Assembly: GCA_048520025.1 (NCBI GenBank)
Contig: DBFZTP010000061.1
Location: forward strand, 1 to 42,827
DNA: 42,827 nt
Origin: Aphodousia sp048520025
Lineage (GTDB): Bacteria > Pseudomonadota > Gammaproteobacteria > Burkholderiales > Burkholderiaceae_F
Reading direction: 5' to 3'
Below the pieces are notes generated by a model. The model ran no database searches. It had not been told where the DNA came from and saw only the letters and a list, made by a program, of their open reading frames with translations. Below, piece by piece: positions 35,203 to 42,782 of this stretch. Positions within the stretch are counted from its first letter, which is position 1; each line of letters starts with the position of its first letter. Position numbers and translations under genes: made by a program.

Positions 35203-36348
35203 TTACTTCACAAGCTTGTTATGAGCCTTCATCATATCCATAACCTTGTCCTTCGGCAAAGCTTTTACAACCGTACCCTTATAGGTCTTCGTATCTTTTG
35301 CGGCAAACAAAGAATTAATCACGGCTTCTTCCGTAGCTTCAATCGTAGCCATAAAGAGCGGTGTCATATCATCGTTTTGAACAACGTTCATCGGAAGCTT
35401 TTCACCTTTTACGCCGTTATGAGGAATACGCATGGCTTCATTGGTCGAAAATGCGATTACAAAATCGCCAGAACCATTGGAAGCAACACCGCCTGATTTA
35501 GCTAAACCCATGAAAGCTCGCTTGGCAACACGTTCAAGATTACGAGCTTCCAACGGAGCATCAGTAGCTACAATCATCATGATAGAGCCGTCTGCGCTTT
35601 CGATTTCTTTTTGATACGGGTAACCACCCAATGCTTTACCAACTTCCACGCCATCAATGGTTAACAAACCACCGAAGTTTGTTTGAACGAGAACACCAAC
35701 CGTGTACCCACCCATAGACTTCGGCAATACACGTGAAGCCGTACCAATCCCTCCTTTGAAATTAAAAGCTTTTGTCCCAGAGCCAGCCCCGACTGCACCT
35801 TCCTCAACCGGACCAGATTTTGCAGTTGTAATAGCTTTTAACACATCAGCAGGCTTTACAAAACGGGCTCGAATATCATTAATACCACCGTCATTAGTTT
35901 CACCAACTACAGCATTAACAGAACGCACATCACCATTTTCCTTGAAGGAGAAGGTGTAATCGATGATACCGTCAATACCAGCCGCAACATTCAATGTATT
36001 CGTTAAAACAATTGGAGTTTCCAAGTTACCCAATTCCTTAACTTGAGGATAACCAGTCATCTTACCGAAGCCATTTGCTAAGAAAATGCCAGCCGGTACT
36101 TTGTTTTTGAAAATATTGTTCGTATGAGGAACAATAGCTGTCACGCCGGTATGCATACCCTTCTTATCATCGTGCTTATTAACTTGACCCACTAGAACAC
36201 CTTTTACGTCAGTAATGGCGTTATGGGCACCTGTTTGGAGTACACCAATTTCAATACCGAGATCACGTGGTCTATCTCCTGCCATTGCAACAGATGCAAA
36301 AACAGAACCAGCCATTAAGACGCCTAAGGCAATTTTCGAGTATTTCAT
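35203..36348 (-). CDS. Exported P1-family (S58/DmpA) aminopeptidase
   Basis: A 381-aa N-terminal nucleophile hydrolase of the DmpA/BapA type, which releases N-terminal D-amino acids or beta-amino acids from peptides. It has a clear Sec signal peptide (MKYSKIALGVLMAGSVFASV, AMA at 21-23), so it acts in the periplasm. Family motifs are GVLVGQVN, HTGVTAIVPH, GAVGAGSGTKAFNFKGGIGT, and DGSIMMIVATDAPL. The last contains the expected self-cleavage site G254/S255, with S255 becoming the nucleophile. NGSGDFVIAFST follows. The ribosome-binding site AAGGAGGAG is excellent, suggesting good expression. It stands alone with a strong terminator. Confidence 0.9.
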   Translation of the reverse strand: MKYSKIALGVLMAGSVFASVAMAGDRPRDLGIEIGVLQTGAHNAITDVKGVLVGQVNKHDDKKGMHTGVTAIVPHTNNIFKNKVPAGIFLANGFGKMTGYPQVKELGNLETPIVLTNTLNVAAGIDGIIDYTFSFKENGDVRSVNAVVGETNDGGINDIRARFVKPADVLKAITTAKSGPVEEGAVGAGSGTKAFNFKGGIGTASRVLPKSMGGYTVGVLVQTNFGGLLTIDGVEVGKALGGYPYQKEIESADGSIMMIVATDAPLEARNLERVAKRAFMGLAKSGGVASNGSGDFVIAFSTNEAMRIPHNGVKGEKLPMNVVQNDDMTPLFMATIEATEEAVINSLFAAKDTKTYKGTVVKALPKDKVMDMMKAHNKLVK

Positions 36349-36473
36349 GACAAGCTCCTCCTTCAGTTGCTTTTTTGTTCACGAATGTTGATTACTGTAA
36401 ACGTCAAAAATAACTCTGCCTATGAGTGTTAAACCTATGAAGGGAAAACCCTTTGTAACAAGGAGCAAAATAA

Positions 36474-36542
36474 AAAAGTTCTTATAATACAATGAGATCA
36501 AATCCACTGTATGGATATTTGAGCCCAGAAGATATCTTCTAG
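36474..36542 (+). pseudogene. Remnant of an IS3-family transposase C-terminus
   Basis: Between a TAA (36471-36473) and a TAG (36540-36542) the frame reads KSSYNTMRSNPLYGYLSPED followed by IF. The pattern YN-x-x-R-x6-GYLSP-E-x-F is the typical C-terminal end of IS3-family OrfB integrase-type transposases (YN..R.H..LGYLSP..F). Nothing upstream continues the transposase, so only the last 22 codons survive. The perfect TATAAT at 36483-36488 is then simply the codons for Tyr-Asn. The match is short; confidence is moderate. Confidence 0.45.
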
Positions 36543-36553
36543 GGCTCTTTTTT
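36521..36553 (+). terminator. Hairpin with T-tract at the end of the IS3-like remnant
   Basis: GAGCCC-A-GAAGAT (36521-36533) pairs with ATCTTC-TA-GGGCTC (around 36534-36547) and is followed by six T. It could be the old terminator of the transposase or of a short transcript beginning nearby. Confidence 0.6.
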
Positions 36554-36679
36554 CATTTCCACCATAGCTCCATGCATTTGACGTTGGAATTCCAGTGAAT
36601 GCATCCAAGCAAAACATAGTCTAATTGTGTCGAATATCCTCTAAACAATTTGAAACGAAAACAAAAGAAGGGGACAAAA

Positions 36680-36877
36680 ATGTTGGCAATTTCACAAACA
36701 GCGACTCCACTGAATGCACAACCTGTTATCTATGAATCTTCGATTTTCTTGCTCGGCTTAAAATACAACAAAACTCCACATAAAGAACTGACTCAACAAT
36801 ACAGGAAGTACACAAACACGCATATGGTTGTTGATGCAGTGAAGTCTTCACTTCATCCGCTCAAAAATACAACTTGA
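36680..36877 (+). CDS. Possible small protein of unknown function (65 aa)
   Basis: ATG at 36680 is preceded by AAGGGG six bases upstream, a good ribosome-binding site, and the frame runs 65 codons. The product (starting MLAISQTATPLNAQPVIYES, ending SSLHPLKNTT) has no recognisable domain, signal or membrane segment. It lies in a region with transposase debris and may be a chance frame. A near-palindrome AGTGAAG-T-CTTCACT (36838-36852) falls inside it. Confidence 0.28.
   Translation: MLAISQTATPLNAQPVIYESSIFLLGLKYNKTPHKELTQQYRKYTNTHMVVDAVKSSLHPLKNTT
36838..36852. repeat. 15-bp palindrome upstream of the Dcu gene
   Basis: AGTGAAG and CTTCACT are perfect 7-bp arms around a single central T. It could be an operator or chance; it lies about 210 bp before the transporter start. 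Confidence 0.35.
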
Positions 36878-37018
36878 TTGAATGTATACAGTGAAAACCC
36901 TCCTAAGGGAATGCACCTAGTTATAACGTATTATTTTTACTAACGCTTACAATTAGGGTGTTCTTGTGAAGAACTCTACAAGTAGTAGTTAAACCTCATG
37001 GCTGTTACTTATAGATTT

Positions 37019-37034
37019 AGTGATATTCATCACA
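37019..37034. promoter_or_regulatory. CRP/FNR-like site upstream of the Dcu transporter
   Basis: AGTGA-N6-TCACA (37019-37034) matches the CRP half-sites TGTGA/TCACA at 9 of 10 positions. The overlapping GTGAT-ATTC-ATCAC (37020-37033) matches the FNR consensus TTGAT-N4-ATCAA at 8 of 10. The centre is 32 bp before the ATG, so the effect (activation or repression) depends on an unmapped transcript start. Dcu genes of E. coli are controlled by these two regulators. Confidence 0.55.
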
Positions 37035-37058
37035 TGACCACAATTTTTGGAGATTGAC

Positions 37059-38363
37059 ATGATGGTTTTTCTGCACTTCGCTCTGCTTTTTGCTTGCATC
37101 GTGTATGCAGCTAAGTTAGGCGGTATCGGCGTCGGTATGGCCGGCGGCCTCGGCATGTTCATTGCCGTTTTCGGTTTCGGTTTGAAGCCTGGTTTCATCC
37201 CTGTTGACGTGATCATGATCATCATGACCGTGATCTTCGCTTGCTCCGTGATGCACGTGGCAGGCGGTATGGACTACTTGGTCCGCGTCTCCGGTAACTT
37301 GCTTCGTAACAATCCGAAGTACATCAACTACTTGGCTCCTGCTGTCACGTTCGTTTTGACGGTTTTGTCCGGTACGGGCTTTACCGCCATGTCCGTTTTG
37401 AACGTTATTCAAGAAGTGGCTAAGCAAAATGGTGTTCGTCCGTCTCAACCGTTGACGGCTGCTGTGATTGCCTCTCAAGTGGCTATTACCGCTTCTCCGA
37501 TTTCTGCTGCTACGGCCGCTATGTGGGTGACGGTTGAAACGATGGGCGTGTCCTTCGGTCAAGCTTTGATGGTGATCATGCCGGCTGCATTGTTTGGCTC
37601 CATCGTCAGCACGGTCATTTCGAGCTTCCAAGGCTGCAACTTGGCCGATGATCCGATCTTCAAGCAACGTATGGCTCAAGGCCTTGTGTCCATGACGTCT
37701 ACGGCTGAAAAGGAAAAGCCCTTGCCCGCAAGCGCCAAGACCTCTGTGATCATCTTCTTGTGCTCCGTGCTCTTCATCGTTTTGATGCTTTTGTTCAAGA
37801 AGCAAATCGGTCACACGTTGGGTTCTCGTGACATCATCGTAATGTCTATGTTGATGGCCGGTCTCGTCATGTTCTGGGTCTGCAAGGTTCCGTTGACGAA
37901 GATTAAGGAATCGACGCTTTTTGCCGGTGGTTACGAATCTTTGATCGTGATTCTCGGTATCGTGTGGTTGTCTTCCACGATCATTTTGCCGTACATCCCG
38001 GAAATTAAGGTTCAAGCTACGGAATTGTTGGGTCAATACCCGGCTCTCTTGGCTGTTGCCTTCTTCTGCGTGTCTGCTTTGTTGTTCTCTCAAGGTTCTA
38101 CCTCCGCCTTGTTGGTGCCGGTGGCTGCCTCCTTGGGTTGCGACGCTTCCATGATTCTTGCCTCGTTCGTTGCTTGTTCTGCTTTGTACATCACGAACGT
38201 GTACCCGACCTCTGCTTTCGCCGTTTCTTGCGACGACACGGGTTCCTACATGGGCAAGTGGAGCGGTTCTTATGTGATCAACCACCCGTTCTTTATTCCG
38301 GGTTGCGTTGGTTTGATCGCCGCTGTGCCGTTTGGCTTCTTCATGGCTGGCATCGTTATCTAA
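37059..38363 (+). CDS. Anaerobic C4-dicarboxylate transporter (DcuA/DcuB family)
   Basis: A 434-aa inner-membrane antiporter. Family-typical segments are LGGIGVGMAGGLGMFIAVFG, then DVIMIIMTVIFACSVMHVAG, LLRNNPKYINYLAPAVTFVL, and VRPSQPLTAAVIASQVAITA plus SPISAATAAM. Further on are SQGSTSALLVP and the C-terminal TNVYPTSAFAVSCDDTGS. It is predicted to take up fumarate, malate or aspartate in exchange for succinate during fumarate respiration. DcuA versus DcuB cannot be decided here. ATG at 37059 is chosen, six bases after GGAG; a TTG at 37047 overlaps that site. Codon use is highly biased (GCT, GGT, TTG, AAG), suggesting strong expression. Single gene behind a CRP/FNR-like site. Confidence 0.9.
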   Translation: MMVFLHFALLFACIVYAAKLGGIGVGMAGGLGMFIAVFGFGLKPGFIPVDVIMIIMTVIFACSVMHVAGGMDYLVRVSGNLLRNNPKYINYLAPAVTFVLTVLSGTGFTAMSVLNVIQEVAKQNGVRPSQPLTAAVIASQVAITASPISAATAAMWVTVETMGVSFGQALMVIMPAALFGSIVSTVISSFQGCNLADDPIFKQRMAQGLVSMTSTAEKEKPLPASAKTSVIIFLCSVLFIVLMLLFKKQIGHTLGSRDIIVMSMLMAGLVMFWVCKVPLTKIKESTLFAGGYESLIVILGIVWLSSTIILPYIPEIKVQATELLGQYPALLAVAFFCVSALLFSQGSTSALLVPVAASLGCDASMILASFVACSALYITNVYPTSAFAVSCDDTGSYMGKWSGSYVINHPFFIPGCVGLIAAVPFGFFMAGIVI

Positions 38364-38400
38364 TTGATAGATAAACAATAATGTCCTAGGACATTCTGTC

Positions 38401-38438
38401 AAAAAGGGTTTAGGTTCAACAACCTAAACCCTTTTTTA
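38401..38438. terminator. Bidirectional terminator between the Dcu gene and rfbC
   Basis: A perfect 16-bp stem AAAAAGGGTTTAGGTT (38401-38416) / AACCTAAACCCTTTTT (38421-38436) with a 4-nt loop. A-run and T-run on either side allow termination from both strands, for the Dcu gene and for rfbC 74 bp away. Confidence 0.92.
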
Positions 38439-38511
38439 TCAGATATGGTCGAACTATCGGAATTAAGAGTCGATAATACAAATCAACAGAAGGCTCCATT
38501 GGTAGGACTTC

Positions 38512-39075
38512 TTAATACGTTTCCTCTTTTATATTTTGCAAAAGCGCCAAGCACGCCTGCCACGAGCGTCCGGCCTGATCCTTGGGACTCAACAACCGTT
38601 TTTCGGTCTGCGGCCACACCACGCCCACGGTCGGATCGTCGAACTGAAGCGTTGCTTCACTTTGGGGATGATAGTAATCGGTGCATCGATATAAGACGTG
38701 TGCGGTTTCACTTAAAGTCACAAAACCATGCGCAAAACCTTCGGGGATAAAGAGTTGTTGCATCGACTCGCTATCTAACATCACACCCGTCCAGTGACCG
38801 AACGTCTCTGACTCTTCTCGAAGATCCACCACCACGTCGAAAATTTTGCCCGAAGTCACTGTCACGAGTTTTCCTTGCGGATGACGGTACTGAAAATGAA
38901 GGCCACGAAGGGTGCCGTATTGGGAAACCGAGAAATTGTCTTGCACAAAGCGCACGCCCAACCATTCTTCGTAGCGATCCGCACGACAAAGTTCGACAAA
39001 TAACCCGCGATCATCTCGCCAAACATCGGGCGTTAAAATTTTGACACCCTGAAGTTTCGTCTCTTCAATCTTCAC
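38512..39075 (-). CDS. rfbC: dTDP-4-dehydrorhamnose 3,5-epimerase
   Basis: RmlC/RfbC of 187 aa, cupin fold, third step of dTDP-L-rhamnose synthesis. Motifs: WRDDRGLFVEL (substrate-binding Arg), VQDNFSVSQYGTLRGLHFQ with catalytic H60, QGKLVTVTSGKIFDVVVDLR, and IPEGFAHGFVTLSE. The ATG overlaps the 3' end of rfbB by 11 bp, so the two are translationally coupled. rfbA and rfbD are not in the window and must be elsewhere. Confidence 0.94.
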   Translation of the reverse strand: MKIEETKLQGVKILTPDVWRDDRGLFVELCRADRYEEWLGVRFVQDNFSVSQYGTLRGLHFQYRHPQGKLVTVTSGKIFDVVVDLREESETFGHWTGVMLDSESMQQLFIPEGFAHGFVTLSETAHVLYRCTDYYHPQSEATLQFDDPTVGVVWPQTEKRLLSPKDQAGRSWQACLALLQNIKEETY

Positions 39076-40138
39076 GTTTCACTCCATATTGGCTATCAAT
39101 CCATTGACGGTATTGCCCGGTCAAAATATGCTCTACCCACTGGGCATTTTCCAAGTACCAATCAACCGTTGCTTCAAGTCCCGCTTCAAGGCTCACGCAA
39201 GCGCTAAAGCCTAAGCGCTCATGGGCTTTTTTTGTATCCATCGCATAACGCCAATCATGCCCTGGTCGGTCGGCAACAAATTCAATCTGATCGCGATAAT
39301 AGCCCTCTTTTTTCGGACGCTTTTGATCCAAAATCGCGCAAAGCGTTTCAACGATTTCAATGTTCGTTGTTTCAATGCCACTGCCGATATTAAAAATCTC
39401 TCCGGCTTGAGCTTTTTCAATCACCGCTAAAAGCGCACGACAGTGATCGCTCACGTGCATCCAGTCTCGACGGTTTTTACCCGTTCCGTAAATGGGAAGC
39501 GTGTCACCGGCAAGCGCTCTTTGAATCATCAAAGGAATTAACTTTTCGGGAAACTGTCTGGGCCCATAATTATTAGAAGGATGCACAATCACGACAGGCA
39601 ACCCATAGGTTTTCCCGTAAGCACGCACGAACATATCGGCTGCAGCTTTACTAGCCGAATAAGGGCTATTGGGACGGTAGGGACTCGTTTCCGTAAAGGG
39701 TGCCTCATCGTCCGTTAAGTCCCCGAAGACTTCATCGGTGGAAATATGGATATGACGATAAGCCTTTTGAGAAGCTTGATCCAACGTCTTCCAATATTGA
39801 AGTGAGGCTTGCAGTAAATGCTGAGAGCCCACCACATTGTCTTCGATAAAGGCTGTTGGATCTTTAATGGAACGGTCCACATGGGTTTGGGCAGCAAAGT
39901 GAAGGACGCCATTGACTTGATAAGTTTGAAGTAACGCTAAAACTTGAGCCGTATCGGCCACATCGCCTTCGATAAACGTAAAGCGATCGTTTTGACGGGC
40001 ATCGATAAGGTTTTCTAAATTCCCGCAGTAGTTGAGTTTATCAAGAGCCACAATGCGATAACCCTTTTCAAGGGCTGCATCAACAAAGTTTGAGCCGATA
40101 AAGCCAGCCGCTCCTGTCACCAATAAAGTCTTAAACAT
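39065..40138 (-). CDS. rfbB: dTDP-glucose 4,6-dehydratase
   Basis: RmlB/RfbB of 357 aa, an extended short-chain dehydrogenase that converts dTDP-glucose to dTDP-4-keto-6-deoxyglucose. NAD-binding loop GAAGFIG (9-15), HFAAQTHVDRS, ISTDEVFGDL (catalytic Asp-Glu pair), the YSASK catalytic Tyr-Lys, and NNYGPRQFPEKLIPLM are all present. ATG at 40138 is chosen over TTG at 40144, which would add only two residues. With rfbC it feeds nucleotide-sugar supply for lipopolysaccharide or capsule. Confidence 0.95.
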   Translation of the reverse strand: MFKTLLVTGAAGFIGSNFVDAALEKGYRIVALDKLNYCGNLENLIDARQNDRFTFIEGDVADTAQVLALLQTYQVNGVLHFAAQTHVDRSIKDPTAFIEDNVVGSQHLLQASLQYWKTLDQASQKAYRHIHISTDEVFGDLTDDEAPFTETSPYRPNSPYSASKAAADMFVRAYGKTYGLPVVIVHPSNNYGPRQFPEKLIPLMIQRALAGDTLPIYGTGKNRRDWMHVSDHCRALLAVIEKAQAGEIFNIGSGIETTNIEIVETLCAILDQKRPKKEGYYRDQIEFVADRPGHDWRYAMDTKKAHERLGFSACVSLEAGLEATVDWYLENAQWVEHILTGQYRQWIDSQYGVKRED

Positions 40139-40250
40139 GGACAAATCTCAAGGCATTTGATCAGAAACAATCCGTTTGAAGGGTTTGTCTCTTTTCGTGC
40201 CATAAATTAATTACTTTCAAGATGAAATTGTATTAGACTGAATTTGTAAG

Positions 40251-40279
40251 TGTGAACAAATATCGTCTGTGAATGTGAA
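40251..40279 (+). repeat. Three TGTGAA repeats upstream of the racemase gene
   Basis: TGTGAA occurs at 40251-40256, 40268-40273 and 40274-40279. The second and third are immediately adjacent. They lie 57-85 bp before the racemase ATG, where a regulator could bind. Direct repeats rather than a dyad make this a weak candidate. Confidence 0.3.
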
Positions 40280-40335
40280 AAACATACATAGGCGGTTTTG
40301 TGTGCACTCTGTTTTTCTTTTTAGGGGATATATTC

Positions 40336-41754
40336 ATGGCTGACAAAAAGACCATCGGCATCATCAGTGGTTTAAATCCGCGTGCTGCACTTGAAGTGAA
40401 GACGCAACTCTTGGCTCAAAGCGATGATGATATTTGCATCATCATGAGCGAAGACACCTTTAAGATCGATCCCGATCCTGAATTGGCGATGAGCGATCGC
40501 AAGATCTTCATCTTTAACGAAGCTGAACTTTTAGCTGAAATGGGTGCTGACATCGTGGCCGTCCCCGACTTTAAGTGCGGCCGTTTCATCCATGAAGTTC
40601 AACGTGAAATGCAAACGCCGATTCTTGACATGAAGGCCGCTTTGATGGCTCAAATGCAAGAAAAGGCTCCGGTCATGGGTGTGTTGGATACCACCAACGC
40701 CGCCTCTTGCATGTCGGGCGAATGCGAACTCGGTCAAAAGATGAAGATGATCTTTAGTACCGAAGAGGAAGAAGCCGCATTAAACGTTGCTCGCGAACAA
40801 ATCCGCTCGGGCGACATGGTCACCCCCATGGCAACGCTTGAAGCAGTCTGCAAGCGCATGGTTGACGCCGGCGCCGAAGTGATTGTTCCCAATTGCACGC
40901 AATTTGCACTTTTGCAAAAAGAATTGGCTGCAAAGGGCTTCCCCGTCATGGACGTCTTTGCCGCTTTTGCTGCCGCCGCTTTGGTTTATCCCACGACGAA
41001 GTTACCGAAACCCTTTAAGTTGGGCTTGATCGGCGGTTTGGGACCGGCCGCGACCGTTGACCTCTACGACAAGATCGTGAAGGCCACACCTGCTAAGAAC
41101 GACCAAGAACACTTTAAGGTCGTGATTGAACAAAATCCGCAAATCGATGACCGTACGGCCTGCTTGTTGGAAGGCGGCGCTGATCCAACGTTGGCCATGT
41201 ATAACTGCGCCAAGCGTTTGCAAAAAGACGGTTGCGACATCGCCATCATTCCTTGCAACACGGCTCACGCATTCTTGCCGCGCTTGTTGCGTCACTTGGA
41301 TATGCCTTTTATCGATATGCAACAAACGATGTTGGACGAAATCCAAGCCAAGTTCGGTGATAAGGCTCGTGTGGGCTTGATGGCCACAAGCGGCACGATC
41401 CGCACGGGTATCTACGGCAAGAAGGCCGACAAGATGAACATGGCCATGTTTGTGCCCGATGCCCAACATCAAGAACGCGTCATGGCCGCCATTTATGGCC
41501 CCAAGGGCGCTAAGGCCGGCTTCACCACGGGTGAATGCTACGATGACCTCTATAGCGCAGCAGAGTACTTGGTGAAGGAACACGACTGCAACGTCTTGAT
41601 TTTGGGCTGCACGGAATTGCCCTTGATCTTCCACGAACAAGACGATTTTGAAGTCGCCGGCAAAAAGGTTGCGATTGTCGACCCGACTGCCACATTGGCT
41701 CGTAAGTGCGTTGCCATTGCCGAAGCCACGATTAAAGAACGCGGTGTTCGCTAA
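40336..41754 (+). CDS. Tandem-domain Asp/Glu racemase family protein, N-half degenerate
   Basis: A 472-aa protein made of two consecutive aspartate/glutamate-racemase domains. Residues 228-472 form a complete domain: LGLIGGLGPAATVDLYDKIV, IIPCNTAHAF with catalytic C307, and LILGCTELPLIF with C425. Residues 5-220 repeat the fold: IGIISGLNPRAALEVKTQLL, then VPDFKCGRF with C81 where CNTAH is expected, and IVPNCTQFALL with C187. The N-half has lost the Asn-Thr-x-His surroundings, so it is probably structural or has changed substrate. A usual racemase has about 230 aa. The C-half predicts interconversion of L- and D-aspartate or a related amino acid. ATG at 40336 follows AGGGG by eight bases; a GTG at 40300 is not used. 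Confidence 0.87.
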   Translation: MADKKTIGIISGLNPRAALEVKTQLLAQSDDDICIIMSEDTFKIDPDPELAMSDRKIFIFNEAELLAEMGADIVAVPDFKCGRFIHEVQREMQTPILDMKAALMAQMQEKAPVMGVLDTTNAASCMSGECELGQKMKMIFSTEEEEAALNVAREQIRSGDMVTPMATLEAVCKRMVDAGAEVIVPNCTQFALLQKELAAKGFPVMDVFAAFAAAALVYPTTKLPKPFKLGLIGGLGPAATVDLYDKIVKATPAKNDQEHFKVVIEQNPQIDDRTACLLEGGADPTLAMYNCAKRLQKDGCDIAIIPCNTAHAFLPRLLRHLDMPFIDMQQTMLDEIQAKFGDKARVGLMATSGTIRTGIYGKKADKMNMAMFVPDAQHQERVMAAIYGPKGAKAGFTTGECYDDLYSAAEYLVKEHDCNVLILGCTELPLIFHEQDDFEVAGKKVAIVDPTATLARKCVAIAEATIKERGVR

Positions 41755-41763
41755 TTGGTTCTG

Positions 41764-41797
41764 AAAAAGGCGCTCAGTGTTTTGAGCGCCTTTTTTC
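41764..41797 (+). terminator. Terminator after the racemase gene
   Basis: Stem AAAAAGGCGCTCA (41764-41776) / TGAGCGCCTTTTT (41783-41795), 13 bp, 6-nt loop, with a T-run at the 3' side. Confidence 0.92.
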
Positions 41798-41830
41798 TAA
41801 TGAAAACAAATTAATAACGGGAAAAAAGTC

Positions 41831-42727
41831 ATGAAAGAATACGTTCAATGCGCCCCCAAGAAAGTCGCCTTTATCGGCTTAGGCACCATGGGTTTTCCGA
41901 TGGCAGGCCACTTAGCTCGCGCCGGTCACGATGTCACGGTTTATAACCGTACGCACGAAAAGGCTTTGAAGTGGAAAGAAACGTATGCCGGGCACGTTGC
42001 CATGACGCCCAAAGAAGCTGCCCAAGATTGTGACTTCGTCTTTACCTGCGTTGGCAACGACGATGACCTTAGAAGCGTTGTTTTGGGTGAAAACGGAATC
42101 TTTGCCGGGATGAAAGCCGAGGCCGTTTTAGTCGACTGCACGACCGATAGCGCCAACGTTGCACGAGAATTGTCCGAAAAAGCCAAAGCCTTGGGACTTC
42201 ACTTTATGGATGCTCCGGTCTCTGGTGGCGAAGCCGGTGCCGTTAACGGCGTTCTTACTGTGATGTGCGGTGCTGATCAAGACGTCTTTGATCGCTCTCG
42301 CGACGTCGTCATGGCGTTTGCTCAAGCCGTCACACGCATTGGTGATGTGGGTGCCGGGCAATTGGCTAAGATGTGCAACCAAATCTGCATTGCCGGTGTC
42401 GTACAAGCCTTGTCTGAAGCCATTGCTTTTGGACAAAACGCCGGACTCGATATGAAGCTCGTGTTAGACGTGATTGGCAAGGGCGCTGCCCAAAGTTGGC
42501 AAATGGACAATCGTGGCACAACCATGATTGACCGTCAATTTGACTTTGGTTTTGCCATTGACTGGATGCGCAAAGACTTAGGACTTTGCTTGAGCGAAGC
42601 AAAATTAAACGGCTCGAGCCTTCCGTTGGTTGCCCTTGTTGACCAGTTCTATGGGGACTTGCAAGCTAACGGTAAAGGCCGTCAAGACACGTCAAGCCTC
42701 ATTGAACGCTTGCCTCGCAAACGTTAA
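41831..42727 (+). CDS. Beta-hydroxyacid dehydrogenase (GarR / 3-hydroxyisobutyrate dehydrogenase family)
   Basis: A 298-aa NAD(P)-dependent oxidoreductase. The Rossmann loop FIGLGTMGFPMAGHLARAGH is near the N-terminus. The substrate motif DAPVSGGEAGA (SGG at 131-133) and the catalytic lysine K180 in GQLAKMCNQ follow, then the helical C-domain with KDLGLCLSEA. Family members reduce tartronate semialdehyde (GarR/GlxR) or oxidise 3-hydroxyisobutyrate; the sequence does not decide. A GGGAAAAAAG sequence precedes the ATG. Terminators on both sides make it a separate unit from the racemase. Confidence 0.9.
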   Translation: MKEYVQCAPKKVAFIGLGTMGFPMAGHLARAGHDVTVYNRTHEKALKWKETYAGHVAMTPKEAAQDCDFVFTCVGNDDDLRSVVLGENGIFAGMKAEAVLVDCTTDSANVARELSEKAKALGLHFMDAPVSGGEAGAVNGVLTVMCGADQDVFDRSRDVVMAFAQAVTRIGDVGAGQLAKMCNQICIAGVVQALSEAIAFGQNAGLDMKLVLDVIGKGAAQSWQMDNRGTTMIDRQFDFGFAIDWMRKDLGLCLSEAKLNGSSLPLVALVDQFYGDLQANGKGRQDTSSLIERLPRKR

Positions 42728-42744
42728 TTAACCGAAATCTACGC

Positions 42745-42782
42745 AAAACGCCTGAAATTTCCCGTTTCAGGCGTTTTCTTTT
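42745..42782 (+). terminator. Terminator after the beta-hydroxyacid dehydrogenase gene
   Basis: Perfect 13-bp stem AAAACGCCTGAAA (42745-42757) / TTTCAGGCGTTTT (42765-42777), 7-nt loop, followed by CTTTT. Confidence 0.92.

Noticed and set aside
36483..36553. A second small RNA starting from TATAAT at 36483 and ending at the hairpin at 36521-36553
   Set aside because: There is no -35 at a suitable distance, and the TATAAT is explained as Tyr-Asn codons of the IS3-like remnant. Only the hairpin itself is kept as a feature.
37116..38402. Long 428-codon frame on the strand opposite the Dcu gene, rich in His, Arg and Asp
   Set aside because: It is a composition shadow of a highly expressed gene with biased codons. 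It has no start signal or protein-like motifs, and the plus-strand Dcu protein is unmistakable.
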